Positions 33,206 through 42,492 of a DNA stretch of 64,000 nt are shown here, piece by piece. The notes below the pieces were generated by a model that did not search any database, was not told the DNA's origin, and saw only the letters and a list, made by a program, of their open reading frames with translations. The stretch is taken from the NCBI RefSeq assembly GCF_003732225.1, contig NZ_MOBJ01000010.1, positions 1-64,000 on the forward strand, written 5' to 3'. This stretch comes from Pseudomonas brassicacearum. Its GTDB lineage: Bacteria; Pseudomonadota; Gammaproteobacteria; Pseudomonadales; Pseudomonadaceae. A program made the translations under genes and the position numbers. Numbering within the stretch: the stretch's first letter is position 1; every line of letters starts with the position of its first letter.

Positions 33206-34925
33206 GTTACTGGGCGCCGCCATGGCGCTGAGTCTGGCCGGCATGGTCTGGGCTGATGAAGGCACCGACAAACTGGACAACCCCAAGCCGTTGCCCGATG
33301 ACGTCAGCCTGCCGCTGCCGTGCGAAGGGCAGATGGTGTTCCGTTACGTCTACATCCTGGCCCAGGGCAGTCTGGACGATCGCGAGATCAGCCTCGGCTA
33401 CCCGTTCAGCGAAGGCGAGGCCGGTTATCAGCAGTCGTTCATATCCGGCTATCGCCGGGACTTCATCAATGGCCAGTTCACCCTTAAAGATCTGCCCAAG
33501 GACTGGAGCAAAAGCATCACCCCATTGATGCCCAAGACCGACGCCAACACTCCGCTCAAACCGATGTTCTATTTCATCGGCAAATACGAAGTCACCGCTC
33601 GCCAATACGCGCAGGTCATGGCCCAGGCACAATCGTTGGCTAGCGGCGAGCCGGCGCCGGCCTGCGAAGCCCTGCAAGCCGAGCTTCCCCAAGGAATGGC
33701 CGGGCGTTTGCCCAAGGTGAAACTGTCGCGATTCGAGGCCGAACGCTTCTCGGCGGTGTACAGCGCCTGGCTGATGAAATACCACAAGGACCTGCTGCCG
33801 GTGAGCGGTCGCGGCACCTCGGCAGAAGAGGGCGGGCTGGGTTTTGTGCGCTTGCCAACCGAGGTCGAATGGGAATTCGCTGCCCGTGGCGGGCAAGCCG
33901 TCAGCCGTCAGGACCTGGAAGGGCGTCTGTTTCCCCGGCGTCTGGACGGCAGCGAAAGCGATGGGCCACTGGCGGACTGGGCGGTCTTCAATCAGGTTGC
34001 CGGAGGCACCGGCCAGGCTGCGCGGCTGATGCCGATCGGTACCAAACTGCCCAACCCCATCGGCTTGTTCGATGTGATCGGCAACGCCGCCGAGATGGTC
34101 CAGGAGTCCTTCCAGCTCGTGCATGCCGGACGCCGCCAGGGCACCTATGGCGGCTTCGTGGTCAAGGGCGGCAATTACCTGGAAGGCGAGGGCACCTTGT
34201 TCACCGGGATGCGTCGCGAGTATCCGCTGTTCGCCGCCGACGGCACCGAGCAAAACAACGAAACCACCGGCTTCCGGGTCGCGATTGGCGCGTTGTCGGC
34301 GCCCCGTTCGCGCTACAAGGAACTGTTTGCCCAATGGCAGAAAGAAGGCCGGCTGGCTTCGCTGACCGATGCCATCGACGACGCCCAGGACCCGACCAAA
34401 CGCCTGGACAGCATCATTGCCGCCAGCGTCGATCCGCGTCTGCAAGCCGAGTTGGGGTTGGTCAACGAAGAGCTCAAGCGCAACGTCTCGCTCATCGCCC
34501 AACAGCGCGAAGAGGCGGCCGGCAACCTGATCCAGTCGGCGGCCCTGGTGGCCGAGACCATCAACAACTACAACATTCGCCTGACCAATCTGCACAAGAG
34601 TCGTCAGCAGGCCGTGGACGCCAAGGACGAGGCCAGCGCCAAGCTGTTCGCTATGGCTATCGACAACGGCCGCAGCGCGCTGGATGGCGCGGTGGCGATC
34701 TACATCGACAACCTGGCGACTGGCACGCGTTACACCGATGTCGTGATCCAGGCGCAGTTTCAACGCATCAAGGAAGAGTTGGAGCGCAAGCCGGTACTGG
34801 GCAAAAGCCTGGTGGCGCGCGCGACGTTATTCGTTCGCCATGTCGGTGATTATCGTCAGCAACGACGAGCCGACCCGGCGGCGATATTGAAGGAATTGCT
34901 CGCATCGAACGATCAGCGGTCTTGA
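33198..34925 (+). CDS. tagR: periplasmic regulator TagR (SUMF1/FGE-like fold)
   Basis: The ATG at 33198, preceded by AAGGA, gives 575 residues with a signal peptide (MYKLLGAAMALSLAGMVWA). The formylglycine-generating-enzyme-like domain spans about residues 75-380 (FYFIGKYEVTARQYAQVM, RLPTEVEWEFAARGG, NPIGLFDVIGNAAEMV, TGFRVAIG), and a helical C-terminal part follows. TagR acts in the periplasm upstream of PpkA in the threonine-phosphorylation pathway. The FGE fold here is thought to be structural rather than catalytic. It overlaps the last codons of tagS. Confidence 0.94.
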   Translation: MYKLLGAAMALSLAGMVWADEGTDKLDNPKPLPDDVSLPLPCEGQMVFRYVYILAQGSLDDREISLGYPFSEGEAGYQQSFISGYRRDFINGQFTLKDLPKDWSKSITPLMPKTDANTPLKPMFYFIGKYEVTARQYAQVMAQAQSLASGEPAPACEALQAELPQGMAGRLPKVKLSRFEAERFSAVYSAWLMKYHKDLLPVSGRGTSAEEGGLGFVRLPTEVEWEFAARGGQAVSRQDLEGRLFPRRLDGSESDGPLADWAVFNQVAGGTGQAARLMPIGTKLPNPIGLFDVIGNAAEMVQESFQLVHAGRRQGTYGGFVVKGGNYLEGEGTLFTGMRREYPLFAADGTEQNNETTGFRVAIGALSAPRSRYKELFAQWQKEGRLASLTDAIDDAQDPTKRLDSIIAASVDPRLQAELGLVNEELKRNVSLIAQQREEAAGNLIQSAALVAETINNYNIRLTNLHKSRQQAVDAKDEASAKLFAMAIDNGRSALDGAVAIYIDNLATGTRYTDVVIQAQFQRIKEELERKPVLGKSLVARATLFVRHVGDYRQQRRADPAAILKELLASNDQRS

Positions 34926-35011
34926 TCGTTTGTAGTACAGCGAGCTTTGGAAGGGACTCAGACGGCGGTGGGCTGTGCTGAGCGGGTCAAACCTTAAAAG
35001 AGAACATCACT

Positions 35012-35941
35012 ATGCTTTCCTCTCGTAAACCTTTTGCCTCAGTTTCCAAGCGTCATTTGCTGCTGATTGCCGTCGGCTTCAGCACTGTACTGACTGGATG
35101 CGCCACGTCACCGACTTCCAAGGTTGCCTCGAGCACCAAGGTCGAGTACTACCCGAACTGCTACCAGCCGGTGCAGCACCTGCGCGCCACCGATTCGAAC
35201 ATGACCAAGTCGGTGGTTACCGGCGCGGCTGTCGGCGCTGTCGGCGGTGCACTGTTGGGCGCCCTGACCGATTCCGAGAACCGTGGCCGCAATGCCGCCA
35301 TCGGTGCAGCGGGCGGTGCCCTGGCGGGCGGCGCGGTCGGTTACTACAACGAGCGCCAGAAGCAGATCGCCGATGACAACCAGCGCATCGCGTCCTACGC
35401 CTCCGACGTCAACAAAAGCGCCGCCGACATCGACCGCAGCACCGCGTACGCCAAGGCGTCCCAGCAGTGCTATCAGAGCGCGTTCACCAAACTGGTCGCT
35501 GACCGCAAAGCCAAAACCGTCAACGATATCGAGGGCCGCAAGCGCCTGGCAGAAATTGTTTCTGGCCTCAAAGAGTCCAACGACCTGATCGTCGCGGTGA
35601 ACGGTAAAGCCAGCGAAGACCTGAACAACTACACCCAGGCCTACGAAAAAGACCTGCAGCAAGTCGGCGTGCAGCGCACCGACGTGGTCACCGTGGCGAC
35701 CGCCGATACCACACCGGTCGTGACCCCGACCAAGGGCAAAAAAGCAGTGAAAGCGGCGAAAAAACCGGTGCTGCCAACCGTGCCGAAAGAAGCAGTCACC
35801 ACCGAGAAAACCCTGCAGACCGCACAAGCCAAACAGGCCGAAAGCAAGCAAGTCGCCAGCGCAGGCGCCACTCAGGTCAACAGCATGTGCAAAAACCCTG
35901 ACCTGGGCGACTGGGCACCGGTACCTTGCCCGAACGTTTGA
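35012..35941 (+). CDS. tagQ: outer-membrane lipoprotein TagQ
   Basis: The 309-residue lipoprotein has lipobox LTGC (Cys30). A glycine-zipper segment follows (about 67-105, with GAAVGAVGGALLGALTD), then a helical region rich in Ala and charged residues, a Lys/Ala/Thr/Val linker, and a short C-terminal motif with two cysteines (SMCKNPDLGDW, PVPCPN). TagQ anchors TagR at the outer membrane and is needed for signalling to PpkA. It is the last gene of the rightward operon, 86 bases after tagR, and is followed by a strong hairpin. Confidence 0.93.
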   Translation: MLSSRKPFASVSKRHLLLIAVGFSTVLTGCATSPTSKVASSTKVEYYPNCYQPVQHLRATDSNMTKSVVTGAAVGAVGGALLGALTDSENRGRNAAIGAAGGALAGGAVGYYNERQKQIADDNQRIASYASDVNKSAADIDRSTAYAKASQQCYQSAFTKLVADRKAKTVNDIEGRKRLAEIVSGLKESNDLIVAVNGKASEDLNNYTQAYEKDLQQVGVQRTDVVTVATADTTPVVTPTKGKKAVKAAKKPVLPTVPKEAVTTEKTLQTAQAKQAESKQVASAGATQVNSMCKNPDLGDWAPVPCPNV

Positions 35942-35961
35942 TTGAGTTTTTGTAGGGCTTT

Positions 35962-35992
35962 GATCATTCCCACGTGTTGCGTGGGAATGATC
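35962..35992. terminator. perfect hairpin downstream of tagQ
   Basis: GATCATTCCCACG, a five-base loop TGTTG, and CGTGGGAATGATC form a perfect 13-base stem 20 bases after the tagQ stop. There is no T-run on the plus strand, so it may work as a 3' stabiliser or rho-assisted stop rather than a classical terminator. It belongs to the same sequence family as the repeat at 15123-15188. Confidence 0.6.
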
Positions 35993-35999
35993 TGTACTT

Positions 36000-36345
36000 G
36001 GCGCCATGCGCCGCCATCTCCTGCGCTTGCAAGTGATTCAGCGCTCGTTTCCTCTGGCAACTGCACGTCATCTGCCATTCTGCTTCCATAACGTCGGCCA
36101 GGTTCCGCGGCGTATCGGCTGAACAAATGCTCCGCCTTGAAATCAGGGTATTCGCTATCCAGTTCAACCCCTGGATCGAATACAAAATGCTGATGGCTTC
36201 AATTCCTTCAAAGGCTCGCCCTTTAAAATCGTGTGAATAAACGGGATCAAAGTTCGAAACCTTGGCCGGCGAACATGTGCTTATCCTCAGCAAAAGGATT
36301 GGTGTCGGAAGGGGGGCTGACGCGTGGTCCGAAGTTTGATTATTT
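36000..36345 (-). pseudogene. frame-broken gene remnant between the two T6SS clusters
   Basis: On the minus strand successive reading frames each give protein-like sequence that joins end to end: SPPSDTNPFAEDKHMF then GQGFEL; DPVYSHDFKGRAFEGIEAIS; HFVFDPGVELDSEYPDFKAE then HLFSRYAAEP; and ADVMEAEWQMTCSCQRKRAL then NHLQAQEMAAHGAKYRS. At least three frame changes (near 36250, 36190 and 36100) are needed to read them as one protein. No start codon with a ribosome site precedes it. I do not recognise the family. Short uninterrupted ORFs here are fragments of this remnant. Confidence 0.5.
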
Positions 36346-36919
36346 CAGTTTTTTTTGCGGCGGCGATGTGCGAAGGACTTTCGACATTTTTTGTTCAGGG
36401 GTGAGGTAATGAAGTTTTGGGCCGAGCCAAGTACACATCCGGGGATTGGTGACATATGAAGGTGCCATCATTTTGATGGCATTTTTAATATGCTTTTTTT
36501 CAGTCATCGCTTTGTTCATGGATGGCTGTAACTTTCAGAATACTCCTACATTTTTCATTTTCTATTTTTGTCATGCTGGCGTCAGCGTCAGGATATGAAT
36601 TCCTCAGTGATGATAATCATGGTTGATTGACCGCTCTGGCTCAATGGTTTCGGGGGATTCTGGTCGAAGGTGGAAAGGTCAAGTCTGGTGTCAGGGAATC
36701 CCCTGTCGCATATAGGGTGATTGCCTACACGTTACGTGGAACACTTCGTCTTGTTGTTTAATTCGATGCTTGCTAGTGGCCATCATCGTGAGTAGGATGC
36801 GCACCACTTGAAAGAGCACGGTACTCAATTGGATGAGTCTTACGCGATGCTCTTGATACTGTCCAACGCCCCGAAACTCCGGAAGGCGTACAGACCGTAA
36901 TACTATCTAAAGGCCAGGG
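36346..36919. promoter_or_regulatory. AT-rich leader region upstream of cluster 2
   Basis: About 570 bases, visibly richer in A and T than either cluster, without a supportable gene. It should carry the promoter of the cluster 2 operon. I looked for a sigma-54 -24/-12 element (TGGCAC-N5-TTGC), since an activator of that class is encoded downstream, and found no convincing one. A small palindrome CACGTTACGTG lies at 36728-36738. Confidence 0.6.
36463..36487 (+). terminator. terminator-like hairpin in the leader region
   Basis: TGCCATCA-TTT-TGATGGCA (36463-36481) is an 8-base perfect stem followed by TTTTT. It has the form of an intrinsic terminator on the plus strand. The transcript it would end is unknown: read-through from cluster 1, or an unannotated small RNA starting nearby. 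Confidence 0.45.
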
Positions 36920-38476
36920 ATGTCCTACTCAAGCAAACTTTCTGCTCATTACCTTGAACTCGCCAAAAGCTCTGTTTCCAAAGAGAATTTTGCGGGCGAG
37001 GATGTTCGCTTTTCGAGCGAATATGAGGCATTGGAAAGCGAGTTGGGCAAAGCCCAATCCATGCATGAAAGCGGTCAGATCGACTGGCTGAAAATCCGCG
37101 AAAACAGTGAAGCGCTGCTGCGAACCCAATCCAAGGATTTGCGGGTCGGCGCCTGGCTGACCTGGGCGTTGTATCAGCGCGAATCCTTTCAGGGCCTGCT
37201 CGCCGGCCTCGGCCTGCTGCACCATCTGTGTGAAAACCACTGGGCCGAGATTCACCCGAACAAGGCCCGTACACGCTCCGCCGCCATCAGTTGGTTGGTG
37301 CCGCGTCTCGAGCAGGTGCTGAACGAAAACGTTGCGATCAAAGAGCAACTGCCGCTATTCCGCCGTTTGGTTGAGCACCTCGAAGGCCTCGATGCCGCCT
37401 GCACCGCGCACTTGGGCGACGACGCGCCGCTGCTGCTGCCGATCTCCCGCCGCCTGAAAAACATGGTCCAGCGCGCCGCCGACAACCAGCCGGAGCCCGG
37501 CGCTGTCGGCGCGGTGGTGGCTCAGGTCAAACAGGCCGCGACCCAGTTGTTCACCCCCGGCGCGCCGATCGACAACGAAAAAGAAGCCCACAAGGCCCTG
37601 CGCGCGCAGCAGGAAAATGCGCGTCCGCTGTGCGCCTGGTGGCTGAAACAGAAAGCCACCGACCTGCGTGCCCTGCGCCTGAATCGCACGCTGTTGTGGT
37701 TGCCGATCGACGCCGTCCCCGAACGCAACGCCGAGCAAATCACCGCGTTGCGTGGGCTGCCAGCCGACAAACTGAAAATCTACCAGGACCGTTTCGACCA
37801 GGGGCAATTCGCCGACTTGTTGGTGGAGCTTGAAGCCAGCCTGGCCAAGGCGCCGTTCTGGTTCGATGGCCAGCGGCTGGTCTGGGAATGTTTGCAGGGG
37901 TTGCACGCCGACCTGGCCATGCGCGAAGTGGAAATCCACTTCGCGTTGTTGATTCAGCGCCTGCCGGGCATCGTCGAATTGCGTTACCACGATGGCGCGC
38001 CGTTCGCTGATCCGGCCACTCGCGCCTGGATCAGCGCCAACGTGATGCCCCATCTGCAAACCGCCAGCGCGCCGCGCAAGGTCGAAGTCAGCAGCAGCCA
38101 ACCGGCCTGGGAACTGGCGCTCGAAGAAGTCTTGCCGGTGCTGCGCAAGGACGGCCTCAAGGCCGCGGTGCAGATTCTCAAGCAAGGCCTGCAAGCTGCC
38201 CACGGTGGGCGCGTGCGGTTCTTCTGGCAGTTCAGCCTGGCGCGGCTGTGCTTCCTGGCCAAGAAATACGAACTGGCCAAGACCCAACTCGAAACCCTCG
38301 ATTCAGAATTACAGAACTCAGGCTTGCACGCCTGGGAGCCTGATCTTGCGCTGGAAGTGCTGCACCTCCTGCATAGCTGCTGTGAGTTGTTGCCGCAGAA
38401 CCACGCAGTGCGAGAACGCAAGGAAGAGATTTATCGCAGGCTGTGCCACCTCGATCTCGAAGTGGTACTCGAATAG
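36920..38476 (+). CDS. tssA: TssA, long VasJ-like form, cluster 2
   Basis: The 518-residue protein begins MSYSSKLSAHYLELAKSSVS and carries an ImpA_N domain in the first third (SGQIDWLKIRENSEALLRTQ, DLRVGAWLTWALYQRESF), then a long helical region and a C-terminal VasL/VasJ-like domain ending near LLPQNHAVRERKEEIYRRL. It is clearly a different TssA class from the 347-residue cluster 1 protein, as between H1 and H2 systems. It is the first gene of the cluster 2 operon. Confidence 0.92.
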   Translation: MSYSSKLSAHYLELAKSSVSKENFAGEDVRFSSEYEALESELGKAQSMHESGQIDWLKIRENSEALLRTQSKDLRVGAWLTWALYQRESFQGLLAGLGLLHHLCENHWAEIHPNKARTRSAAISWLVPRLEQVLNENVAIKEQLPLFRRLVEHLEGLDAACTAHLGDDAPLLLPISRRLKNMVQRAADNQPEPGAVGAVVAQVKQAATQLFTPGAPIDNEKEAHKALRAQQENARPLCAWWLKQKATDLRALRLNRTLLWLPIDAVPERNAEQITALRGLPADKLKIYQDRFDQGQFADLLVELEASLAKAPFWFDGQRLVWECLQGLHADLAMREVEIHFALLIQRLPGIVELRYHDGAPFADPATRAWISANVMPHLQTASAPRKVEVSSSQPAWELALEEVLPVLRKDGLKAAVQILKQGLQAAHGGRVRFFWQFSLARLCFLAKKYELAKTQLETLDSELQNSGLHAWEPDLALEVLHLLHSCCELLPQNHAVRERKEEIYRRLCHLDLEVVLE

Positions 38477-38508
38477 GCCCCAGGGCCACAACCGCAAGGA
38501 GAAAAGCC

Positions 38509-39027
38509 ATGGCCAAAGAAGGCTCGGTAGCCCCCAAGGAACGCATCAACGTCACCTTCAAACCCGCCACCGGCGGTGCTCAGGAAGAGATTGAACTGCC
38601 GCTGAAACTACTGGCAATCGGTGACTACACCCACCGCGCGGACGAGCGCAAAGTTGAAGATCGCAAGCCGATCAGCATCGACAAGATGACCTTCGACGAA
38701 GTCCTCGCCAAGCAAGAACTGCAGCTGACGCTGAGCGTGCCGAACCGTCTTCAGGAAGAGGGCGACACCGAAGAGCTGGCGGTGAAACTGCGCGTCAATT
38801 CGATGAAGGACTTCAACCCGGCCAGCCTGGTCGAGCAAGTGCCTGAGCTGAAAAAACTGATGGAACTGCGTGACGCACTGGTGGCCCTCAAAGGCCCGCT
38901 GGGTAACGCACCTGCCTTCCGCAAAGCCATCGAAGGCGTTCTCGCCGACGACGAATCGCGCGGTCGCGTACTGGGTGAGCTGGGCCTGAACGCCGCAGCC
39001 CAGGACGCCGCGCCCCAAGACGTCTGA
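38509..39027 (+). CDS. tssB: sheath protein TssB, cluster 2
   Basis: The ATG at 38509 follows AAGGAGA and gives 172 residues beginning MAKEGSVAPKERINVTFKPA. TssB hallmarks include LPLKLLAIGDYTHRADERK, LSVPNRLQ and RVNSMKDFNPASLVEQVPEL. An in-frame GTG-type extension upstream lies in the end of tssA and is not used. It pairs with the next gene's product. Confidence 0.97.
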   Translation: MAKEGSVAPKERINVTFKPATGGAQEEIELPLKLLAIGDYTHRADERKVEDRKPISIDKMTFDEVLAKQELQLTLSVPNRLQEEGDTEELAVKLRVNSMKDFNPASLVEQVPELKKLMELRDALVALKGPLGNAPAFRKAIEGVLADDESRGRVLGELGLNAAAQDAAPQDV

Positions 39028-39056
39028 GCCCCCATCAGCCAAGGAAGCCAACACAT

Positions 39057-40532
39057 ATGAGCACCAGTGCAGCGCAGCAGAAAAGTAACGAGAACGGCGA
39101 ATACAGCATTCTCGACAGCATCATCGCCGAAACCCGTCTGACCCCGGACGACGAAGCCTACGACATCGCCAAGCGTGGCGTGTCGGCGTTCATCGAAGAA
39201 CTGCTCAAGCCGCAGAATAGCGGTGAGCCGGTCAAGAAGGCCATGGTCGACCGCATGATCGCCGAGATCGATGCCAAGCTCAGCCGTCAGATGGACGAAA
39301 TCCTCCACCACCCGGACTTCCAGTCGCTGGAATCGGCGTGGCGTGGTCTGCAGTTGCTGGTCGACCGCACCAACTTCCGCGAAAACATCAAGATCGAAAT
39401 CCTCAACGTCTCCAAGCAAGACCTGCTGGACGACTTCGAAGATTCGCCGGAAGTGATGCAGGCTGGCCTGTACAAGCACATCTACACCGCTGAATACGGC
39501 CAGTTCGGTGGTCAGCCGGTAGGCGCGATCATCGCCAACTACTTCATGTCGCCAAGCTCGCCAGACGTGAAGCTGATGCAGTACGTGTCGAGCGTTGCGT
39601 GCATGTCCCACGCGCCGTTCATCGCGGCTGCCGGCCCGAAATTCTTCGGCCTGGAAAGCTTCACCGGCCTGCCGGACCTGAAGGATCTGAAAGATCACTT
39701 CGAAGGCCCGCAATTCGCCAAATGGCAGAGCTTCCGTCAGTCCGAAGACTCGCGTTACATCGGCCTGACCGTTCCGCGTTTCCTGCTGCGCAACCCGTAC
39801 GATCCGGAAGAAAACCCGGTGAAATCGTTTGTGTACAAAGAAACCGTCGCCAACAGCCACGAGCACTACCTGTGGGGCAACACCGCCTACGCGTTCGGCA
39901 CCAAGCTGACCGACAGCTTCGCCAAATTCCGCTGGTGCCCGAACATCATCGGCCCGCAAAGCGGTGGCGCGGTTGAAGACCTGCCGTTGCACCACTTCGA
40001 AAGCATGGGCGAAATCGAAACCAAGATTCCGACCGAAGTGCTGGTGTCCGACCGTCGCGAATACGAGCTGGCCGAGGAAGGCTTCATCTCCCTGACCATG
40101 CGCAAAGGCAGCGACAACGCCGCGTTCTTCTCCGCAAGCTCGGTGCAGAAGCCGAAGTTCTTCGGCATCAGCGCTGAAGGCAAGGCTGCAGAACTGAACT
40201 ACAAGCTCGGCACCCAACTGCCGTACATGATGATCGTCAACCGCCTGGCTCACTACTTGAAAGTGCTGCAGCGCGAGCAACTCGGTTCGTGGAAAGAACG
40301 CACCGACCTCGAGCTGGAACTCAACAAGTGGATCCGCCAGTACGTCGCCGACCAGGAAAACCCGAGCGCCGAAGTCCGTGGCCGTCGTCCGCTGCGTGCT
40401 GCCCAGATCATCGTCAGCGATGTTGAAGGCGAGCCTGGCTGGTACCGCGTCAGCCTGAACGTGCGTCCGCACTTCAAGTACATGGGTGCCGATTTCACCC
40501 TGTCGCTGGTTGGCAAGCTGGACAAAGAGTAA
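39057..40532 (+). CDS. tssC: sheath protein TssC, cluster 2
   Basis: The 491-residue protein has the standard TssC signatures: ILHHPDFQSLESAWRGLQLL, LYKHIYTAEYGQFGGQPVGA, SEDSRYIGLTVPRFLLRNPY and a conserved C-terminal PGWYRVSLNVRPHFKYMG. It is diverged from the cluster 1 TssC, which argues against recent duplication of one cluster from the other. Confidence 0.98.
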   Translation: MSTSAAQQKSNENGEYSILDSIIAETRLTPDDEAYDIAKRGVSAFIEELLKPQNSGEPVKKAMVDRMIAEIDAKLSRQMDEILHHPDFQSLESAWRGLQLLVDRTNFRENIKIEILNVSKQDLLDDFEDSPEVMQAGLYKHIYTAEYGQFGGQPVGAIIANYFMSPSSPDVKLMQYVSSVACMSHAPFIAAAGPKFFGLESFTGLPDLKDLKDHFEGPQFAKWQSFRQSEDSRYIGLTVPRFLLRNPYDPEENPVKSFVYKETVANSHEHYLWGNTAYAFGTKLTDSFAKFRWCPNIIGPQSGGAVEDLPLHHFESMGEIETKIPTEVLVSDRREYELAEEGFISLTMRKGSDNAAFFSASSVQKPKFFGISAEGKAAELNYKLGTQLPYMMIVNRLAHYLKVLQREQLGSWKERTDLELELNKWIRQYVADQENPSAEVRGRRPLRAAQIIVSDVEGEPGWYRVSLNVRPHFKYMGADFTLSLVGKLDKE

Positions 40533-40545
40533 GCGGAGCTAACTC

Positions 40546-40953
40546 ATGACTGGATACGGCAGCCTTTTCGAACGCCTGGGTGGCGACGCGGATAAACGCG
40601 TCGGCTGGAGCCGCGAGGTCTCCGCCGTGGCGTCGGTGGCTGCCCATCTGGCCAAGATGCTCAGCACCCGTGCGGGCAGCGTGCAAACGCTGTCCGATTA
40701 CGGGCTACCCGATCTCAACGACATGCGCCTGAGCCTGCATGACTCCCTGAGTCAGGCCCGCCTGGCCATCGAACGCTTCATCGAAGCCTACGAGCCACGC
40801 CTCACCAACGTGCGTGTCGTTTCCCTGCCGCGAGACAACGATCAACTCAGGCTGACCTTCAGCATCGAAGGCCTGCTGGAAGTTGAAGGTTTCAAGCGTC
40901 AGGTCAGTTTTGCCGCGCGCCTGGATGGCAGCGGTCAAGTCAAGGTCAACTAA
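40546..40953 (+). CDS. tssE: baseplate protein TssE (gp25-like), cluster 2
   Basis: The 135-residue gp25-like protein starts MTGYGSLFERLGGD and contains the YEPRL motif (near residue 83) followed by the beta strands NVRVVSLPR and LRLTFSIEGLL. It is 13 bases downstream of tssC and 10 bases upstream of a PAAR gene with a good ribosome site, so the cargo block is read from the core operon. Confidence 0.95.
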   Translation: MTGYGSLFERLGGDADKRVGWSREVSAVASVAAHLAKMLSTRAGSVQTLSDYGLPDLNDMRLSLHDSLSQARLAIERFIEAYEPRLTNVRVVSLPRDNDQLRLTFSIEGLLEVEGFKRQVSFAARLDGSGQVKVN

Positions 40954-40963
40954 GGAGACGACG

Positions 40964-41488
40964 ATGTCCGGTAAACCTGCAGCCCGCGTCACCGACCCTA
41001 CTGCTTGCCCGCTCCCCGGCCACGGCACCAACCCGATCGTCTCGGCTTCCGGCGACGTGTTCTTCGACGGCCTCGCGGCCGCCCGCCTGGACGATGTCTC
41101 GGCCTGTGGCAGCGCGATCTCCGGCGGGGTGGCGAGTACCGTTTTGATCAACGGCAAACCGGCGGCGACCGTGGACTCCGTAGGGACCCATGGCAATAAA
41201 GTTACTGCTGGGTCTTCGACGGTGATTATCGGGAACTCGCATACGCCGGCGCCGTTTATTCCGCCATTGCCGGTGGAGATTCAGTGGCCGTTTAACGAGC
41301 ATTTTGTGATCAATTGTCATGACACCGGGAAGCCTTTGGCTGGCGTGGAGTACACGCTGAAAACCGCCTCAGGAAAGATCGTCAATGGCGTCACAGACAA
41401 GGATGGAAAGACTCAGCGCGTCTTCTCCGCTACAGCGGAAGCCATTGAGTTGGTGATTGAGCAACAAACGAAGGTCGCGATTGCGTAA
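40964..41488 (+). CDS. PAAR spike-tip protein with transthyretin-like C-terminal extension
   Basis: The ATG at 40964, preceded by AAGGAG, gives 174 residues. The PAAR domain (about 1-95) shows PAARVTDPTACPLPGHG, ISGGVASTVLINGKPAATVD and TAGSSTVIIGNSHTP. The extension (about 105-174) has a short Ig/transthyretin-like pattern, DTGKPLAGVEYTLKTASGK then GVTDKDGKT. Such extensions of PAAR proteins act as docking modules for separately encoded effectors. The next gene is the probable client. There are no transmembrane segments or prePAAR motif, so no Eag chaperone is expected. Confidence 0.92.
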   Translation: MSGKPAARVTDPTACPLPGHGTNPIVSASGDVFFDGLAAARLDDVSACGSAISGGVASTVLINGKPAATVDSVGTHGNKVTAGSSTVIIGNSHTPAPFIPPLPVEIQWPFNEHFVINCHDTGKPLAGVEYTLKTASGKIVNGVTDKDGKTQRVFSATAEAIELVIEQQTKVAIA

Positions 41489-41557
41489 GCACCGCATTGA
41501 TGCCCAGGTAGTCGGCATGCCTAAGGGATGTCGGAATTATTTTCCAAGGATGTTGAG

Positions 41558-42490
41558 ATGACGAACACTGCAGTGACTGCAAACATGACTCCGGCGAGTA
41601 ACAAGGCTGGCCAGTGTGCGATTGCTAAGCGCAAATTCGGTATCTCAGACATCCCGGCGGCTATGGACAAGATGAAATGGCCGACATCTGCCGCACTGAT
41701 GCGTCGATGGTTCAATGGCAACCCTTGGCCTACCCCGGACGGTGGCATGGATGAGGTTACCAAGAATCATGGTAAGGAAATTCCCCAAGAGTACGTCGAC
41801 GACTCGATAGTCAAGATGAGCTGGCTGTTAACTTTTGAGCGCGTAAAAAAAGACTATGACTATTTAAAGTCAATGTGGAATAGCCCAAATGGGCAGAAGC
41901 AGATACGCGCAGCGGTACTTAAGAAGTTCAAAGATCAGCCCGATGGTAAGCATCCACTGGCATTTGGTAGTGCGCGCGAAGCTGAGGATTTTGGCTACAG
42001 TAATACTGTGTCGGTCACGATGGGGCAGTGGAGGATTGACGTACTCGACGATTTAAGAGGGGCGCTCGCTAACTTTAATTTAAGAGTTATATCAGAAGGT
42101 GACGTTGTTATTGTCTCAAAAAAAATTGAGTTTCAGGTTAAGAGGCTTGGTTTTTATGTTGAAGATAGCTATGACTTTGGAGATGGCTCTGACTTCATTA
42201 GTCAGCCGCTCGGCTTCTGGAACTTTGATGGTACCGTAATCCCACCTGAAGCCGTTGCGCGCAATATTAGTATCAATTCCAACCAAACAGCAATGATGGA
42301 AACGGGAGCGTTGAACCCAGCTGACGTGGCAGAGGTGTTCAAGGAGTTGGAGGGCGCTCGTTTCTATTTGATTCAAAATAGTGATTTTGTGGAGTATCGG
42401 CAATGCCATGGCAAGGGTGGAGACTTCCGGGTGCTGTCTGATATTAAGTACGAGACCATTGCGCCAACCACTATTGTGATATCGAGCTGA
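41558..42490 (+). CDS. candidate PAAR-linked effector of unknown function (DUF6402-like)
   Basis: The ATG at 41558, preceded by AAGGA, gives 310 residues; an ATG 30 bases earlier has no usable ribosome site. There is no signal peptide or membrane helix. Recognisable segments are AALMRRWFNGNPWPTPDGG, a run IEFQVKRLGFYVEDSYDFGD, and SQPLGFWNFDG, which remind me of the uncharacterised DUF6402 family found in T6SS loci; this is from memory and not tested. Toxic activity is unknown. The case for an effector is its position: directly after the PAAR-extension gene and before two membrane-anchored candidate immunity genes, in DNA markedly AT-richer than the flanking core genes. Confidence 0.6.
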   Translation: MTNTAVTANMTPASNKAGQCAIAKRKFGISDIPAAMDKMKWPTSAALMRRWFNGNPWPTPDGGMDEVTKNHGKEIPQEYVDDSIVKMSWLLTFERVKKDYDYLKSMWNSPNGQKQIRAAVLKKFKDQPDGKHPLAFGSAREAEDFGYSNTVSVTMGQWRIDVLDDLRGALANFNLRVISEGDVVIVSKKIEFQVKRLGFYVEDSYDFGDGSDFISQPLGFWNFDGTVIPPEAVARNISINSNQTAMMETGALNPADVAEVFKELEGARFYLIQNSDFVEYRQCHGKGGDFRVLSDIKYETIAPTTIVISS

Positions 42491-42492
42491 TC

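Noticed and set aside
35872..36293. Two overlapping minus-strand ORFs downstream of tagQ (about 84 and 109 codons).
   Set aside because: Each looks protein-like only over part of its length, and the parts join across frames; they are pieces of one frame-broken remnant, entered as a pseudogene.
36600..36919. Sigma-54 (-24/-12) promoter upstream of cluster 2 tssA.
   Set aside because: The nearest match, TGGAAC followed by TTGTT near 36737, has wrong spacing; no site close to consensus was found.
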